From the NCBI GenBank assembly GCA_038757945.1, contig JBCDGJ010000105.1, forward strand, positions 1 through 17,955: a DNA stretch of 17,955 bases, in the 5' to 3' direction. This stretch comes from CALHVX01 sp038757945 (lineage in GTDB: Bacteria; Pseudomonadota; Gammaproteobacteria; Pseudomonadales; Azotimanducaceae). Positions 16,707 through 17,955 of this stretch are shown piece by piece; position 1 is the stretch's first letter; each line of letters opens with the position of its first letter. The notes beneath the pieces are model-generated. The model had not been told where the DNA came from, searched no databases, and saw only the letters and a list, made by a program, of their open reading frames with translations. A program made the translations under genes and the position numbers.

Positions 16707-16818
16707 ATCGGGCCTCGCCTCGTATTGGGGAAAACAACAGCACAACGCACCGGAGCAGTGCACCTAAGCGCGCTACATCGCCACAAACACCCAGAGAGCA
16801 ACGGAATACGATAATTGA

Positions 16819-16834
16819 CGCAATATCTGTGCCT
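16819..16834 (-). promoter_or_regulatory. Sigma-54 (RpoN) type -24/-12 promoter for the pilin-like gene
   Basis: Read on the minus strand: AGGCACAGATATTGCG. It matches the consensus TGGCACG-N4-TTGC(A/T) at GGCAC and TTGC with the required ten bases between GG and GC. The start of transcription would be near 16808, about 100 bases before the ATG. Pilin genes of Pseudomonas-type bacteria are classically RpoN/PilR-dependent. Confidence 0.6.
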
Positions 16835-17108
16835 AGCTCAGCTGGTATCGGGAGGCACTCCATCGGTCTTCCGAACTGAGCCGTTCATAGCTGGCAAGGG
16901 CATCTGAAGTCATTCCGAGGAGCCGCAGAGCGCCCGTCTGAGAGACCTCACCACTCCAGTTGTTCACGCTGAATTGGCGCCGACCGAATTGCTAGCCGTT
17001 GTAATCCCTGCAGCACGGTATGCAGTCCGGACCGCCTGACCGGGTCCTCGCAAATCTCGGAGGCAATGGCGCTGGGCAGTAAGCCCAACAACAGTTCCAC
17101 CGGCGCCG

Positions 17109-17124
17109 CGGTGCGAAAGTTGCA
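17109..17124 (+). promoter_or_regulatory. Sigma-54 type -24/-12 promoter for the pilin gene
   Basis: CGGTGCGAAAGTTGCA keeps GG-N10-GC spacing, the C and G of the -24 half, and TTGCA at -12; it departs from consensus at three -24 positions. Transcription would start near 17136, about 50 bases before the ATG. Confidence 0.5.
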
Positions 17125-17141
17125 TCGTGATGTACGCCTGG

Positions 17142-17159
17142 AGTGGTGCTGACACCACT
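17142..17159 (+). promoter_or_regulatory. Leader hairpin upstream of the pilin gene
   Basis: Seven perfect pairs, AGTGGTG / CACCACT, around a CTGA loop, just past the predicted transcription start and 17 bases before the GGAG ribosome site. It could stabilise the 5' end of the message; it is not a terminator (no T-run). Confidence 0.55.
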
Positions 17160-17184
17160 ATCTATGAGATTGGACTGGAGCTAG

Positions 17185-17700
17185 ATGACAAAACCTCAAA
17201 CAGGGCCCTGGCAGCGTGGCCTCACAACCGCCGAGATGGTTGTCTACCCCATGGTACTGGCAGTACTCGCTGCAGTTGCCTTCGGCTTTTACCACAACTC
17301 AAGAATCGAACATGCGGTGTCTGCTGCTGTTGATCTCGGGCTGGAGCAGCAGGCCATCGTCGAAGCGTACTTCGCTACCCACGGCGAGATGCCGCAGTCG
17401 CAAACAGACATCAACCTGAGCTCGTTCTCAGCGGAAGGCATTCTTACTGGTCTGGACTATCGGGCCGGCGAGTTGGGAGTACCTGCAGCCGACAAGTTAC
17501 GCACCGGAACGCTCAGGGCTTTGGTTGACATGACGGAGTTTGGTACACGATTTGAAGACATCAAATCTGGATTTCTGCTGATCGCGCGAGCCCAGGATGA
17601 CAACACCATTCAATGGGACTGCGTAGCGGACGTGGTCACGGTAGACGCCTTAGGCAAGCGCTATCTGCCAGAGTCCTGTAGCGAAGCGAAAGAGGACTAA
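17185..17700 (+). CDS. Type IV pilin (PilA-like) precursor
   Basis: 171 aa. Short leader of 12 residues ending in Gly12, then LTTAEMVVYPMVLAVLAAVAF: Gly at -1 and Glu at +5 (Glu17), as prepilin peptidase and subunit docking require, although +1 is Leu rather than the usual Phe. The helix continues through about residue 66 into ATHGEMP, the classical 'g..P' turn after the alpha-1 spine. The C-terminal half ends IQWDCVADV...KRYLPESC: Trp144, Cys146 and Cys165 form the W-x-C...lP.sC disulfide loop of PilA-type pilins. Start ATG 17185 has GGAG at 17177-17180. It is probably assembled by pilus machinery encoded elsewhere, since none is in the window, and is likely RpoN-regulated from 17109-17124. 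Confidence 0.88.
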   Translation: MTKPQTGPWQRGLTTAEMVVYPMVLAVLAAVAFGFYHNSRIEHAVSAAVDLGLEQQAIVEAYFATHGEMPQSQTDINLSSFSAEGILTGLDYRAGELGVPAADKLRTGTLRALVDMTEFGTRFEDIKSGFLLIARAQDDNTIQWDCVADVVTVDALGKRYLPESCSEAKED

Positions 17701-17955
17701 ACCCGCACCACTGACCTGGACACAGCGCCCTGTGACGGGCCATTGAGGCGCGCCTTCGACATAGACTTCAGCCGCCGCCCGCTCCACGACGGACAGCTGA
17801 GGGTCATCAGCACGACCGTGAGGGCCGGAAGTACCGCTGCTGATCGTATCCCCAAGAACCAGTCCGACTCGACGGTGGAATCTGTTGTACTTGAGGGGCC
17901 CCCAAGAACTAGCCCTGTAGTCTTCCCCGTCAATGGGACAGGTCATAACTAGAGG
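17701..17955. other. End of window, no gene recognised
   Basis: 255 bases after the pilin gene. Several overlapping frames stay open on both strands, but none has a ribosome site or recognisable family. A 7-bp inverted repeat (ATCAGCA 17806-17812, TGCTGAT 17838-17844) has a 25-base loop and no T-run. Confidence 0.5.

Larger units (their letters stand above)
16707..17184. other. Divergent control region between two pilin-type genes
   Basis: 478 bases without a supported gene. It carries sigma-54-type elements facing left (16819-16834) and right (17109-17124), a leader hairpin (17142-17159), and a 6-bp inverted repeat GTGCCT/AGGCAC (16829-16834, 16853-16858) whose left arm is the -24 half of the leftward element. 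Confidence 0.6.

Noticed and set aside
16829..16900. tRNA-like wording (TAGCTCAGCTGGTA) resembling a D-arm
   Set aside because: No matching acceptor stem, no anticodon arm with a 7-base loop and no TTC-type T-loop at the right distance. The same 'cctagctcagctg' string also occurs inside the desaturase coding region near 15818-15830.
16975..16992. TGGCGC...TTGC on the plus strand as a sigma-54 promoter
   Set aside because: GG to GC spacing is three bases too long; the element at 17109-17124 has the correct spacing and position.
17851..17909. Repeated cccaagaac near the right edge
   Set aside because: Nine-base match with no flanking structure, not enough to call a repeat element.
17650..17946. 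98-aa minus-strand frame at the right end
   Set aside because: It overlaps the end of the pilin gene and shows no family, signal or ribosome site.

Overview
The window reads as a chromosomal stretch of a moderately GC-rich Gram-negative bacterium. The supporting features are an outer-membrane TonB-dependent receptor, several Sec signal peptides, pilins with a PilA-type C-terminal disulfide motif, and sigma-54-like promoter elements. A gammaproteobacterium, possibly a marine or soil heterotroph, fits best, but the sequence alone does not fix the genus. There is no tRNA or rRNA gene, CRISPR array, complete insertion sequence or integrase.

Left part (1-5352): a small secreted alpha/beta-barrel-type protein (minus), an MFS transporter (minus), a divergent epoxide-hydrolase-type alpha/beta hydrolase (plus), a secreted protein of unknown function (minus), a secreted calcineurin-like phosphoesterase (plus) and an AHSA1/SRPBCC protein (plus). 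Gene orientation alternates, so these are mostly single transcription units.

Centre (5353-11367): an 821-base stretch with no confident gene, but with possible frame-broken coding on the minus strand. It is followed by a large TonB-dependent receptor, a convergent ACMSD-like amidohydrolase, and a second MFS exporter-type gene divergent from the amidohydrolase. Receptor, hydrolase and transporter together suggest uptake and breakdown of an organic nutrient. The substrate cannot be read from the sequence.

11368-14855: a decayed zone. It holds the first ~67 codons of a sulfatase cut off before the catalytic cysteine, a short membrane protein that may have lost its C-terminus, a membrane-anchored small protein (minus), and an intact secreted serine beta-lactamase-like hydrolase.

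Right part (14856-17955): this is the most interesting section. A di-iron fatty acid hydroxylase/sterol desaturase lies downstream of a pilin-like gene whose C-terminal pilin domain is attached to an N-terminal membrane hairpin. Divergent from it is a canonical short type IV pilin with a prepilin cleavage site and E5. The 478-base gap between the two pilin genes carries a sigma-54-type -24/-12 element facing each way, and the plus-strand leader has a strong hairpin. This looks like an isolated, RpoN-controlled minor or alternative pilin pair without the usual pil assembly genes nearby.

Six of the fourteen intact genes appear to start at GTG or TTG. I chose starts by Shine-Dalgarno position and signal peptide rather than by ORF length.
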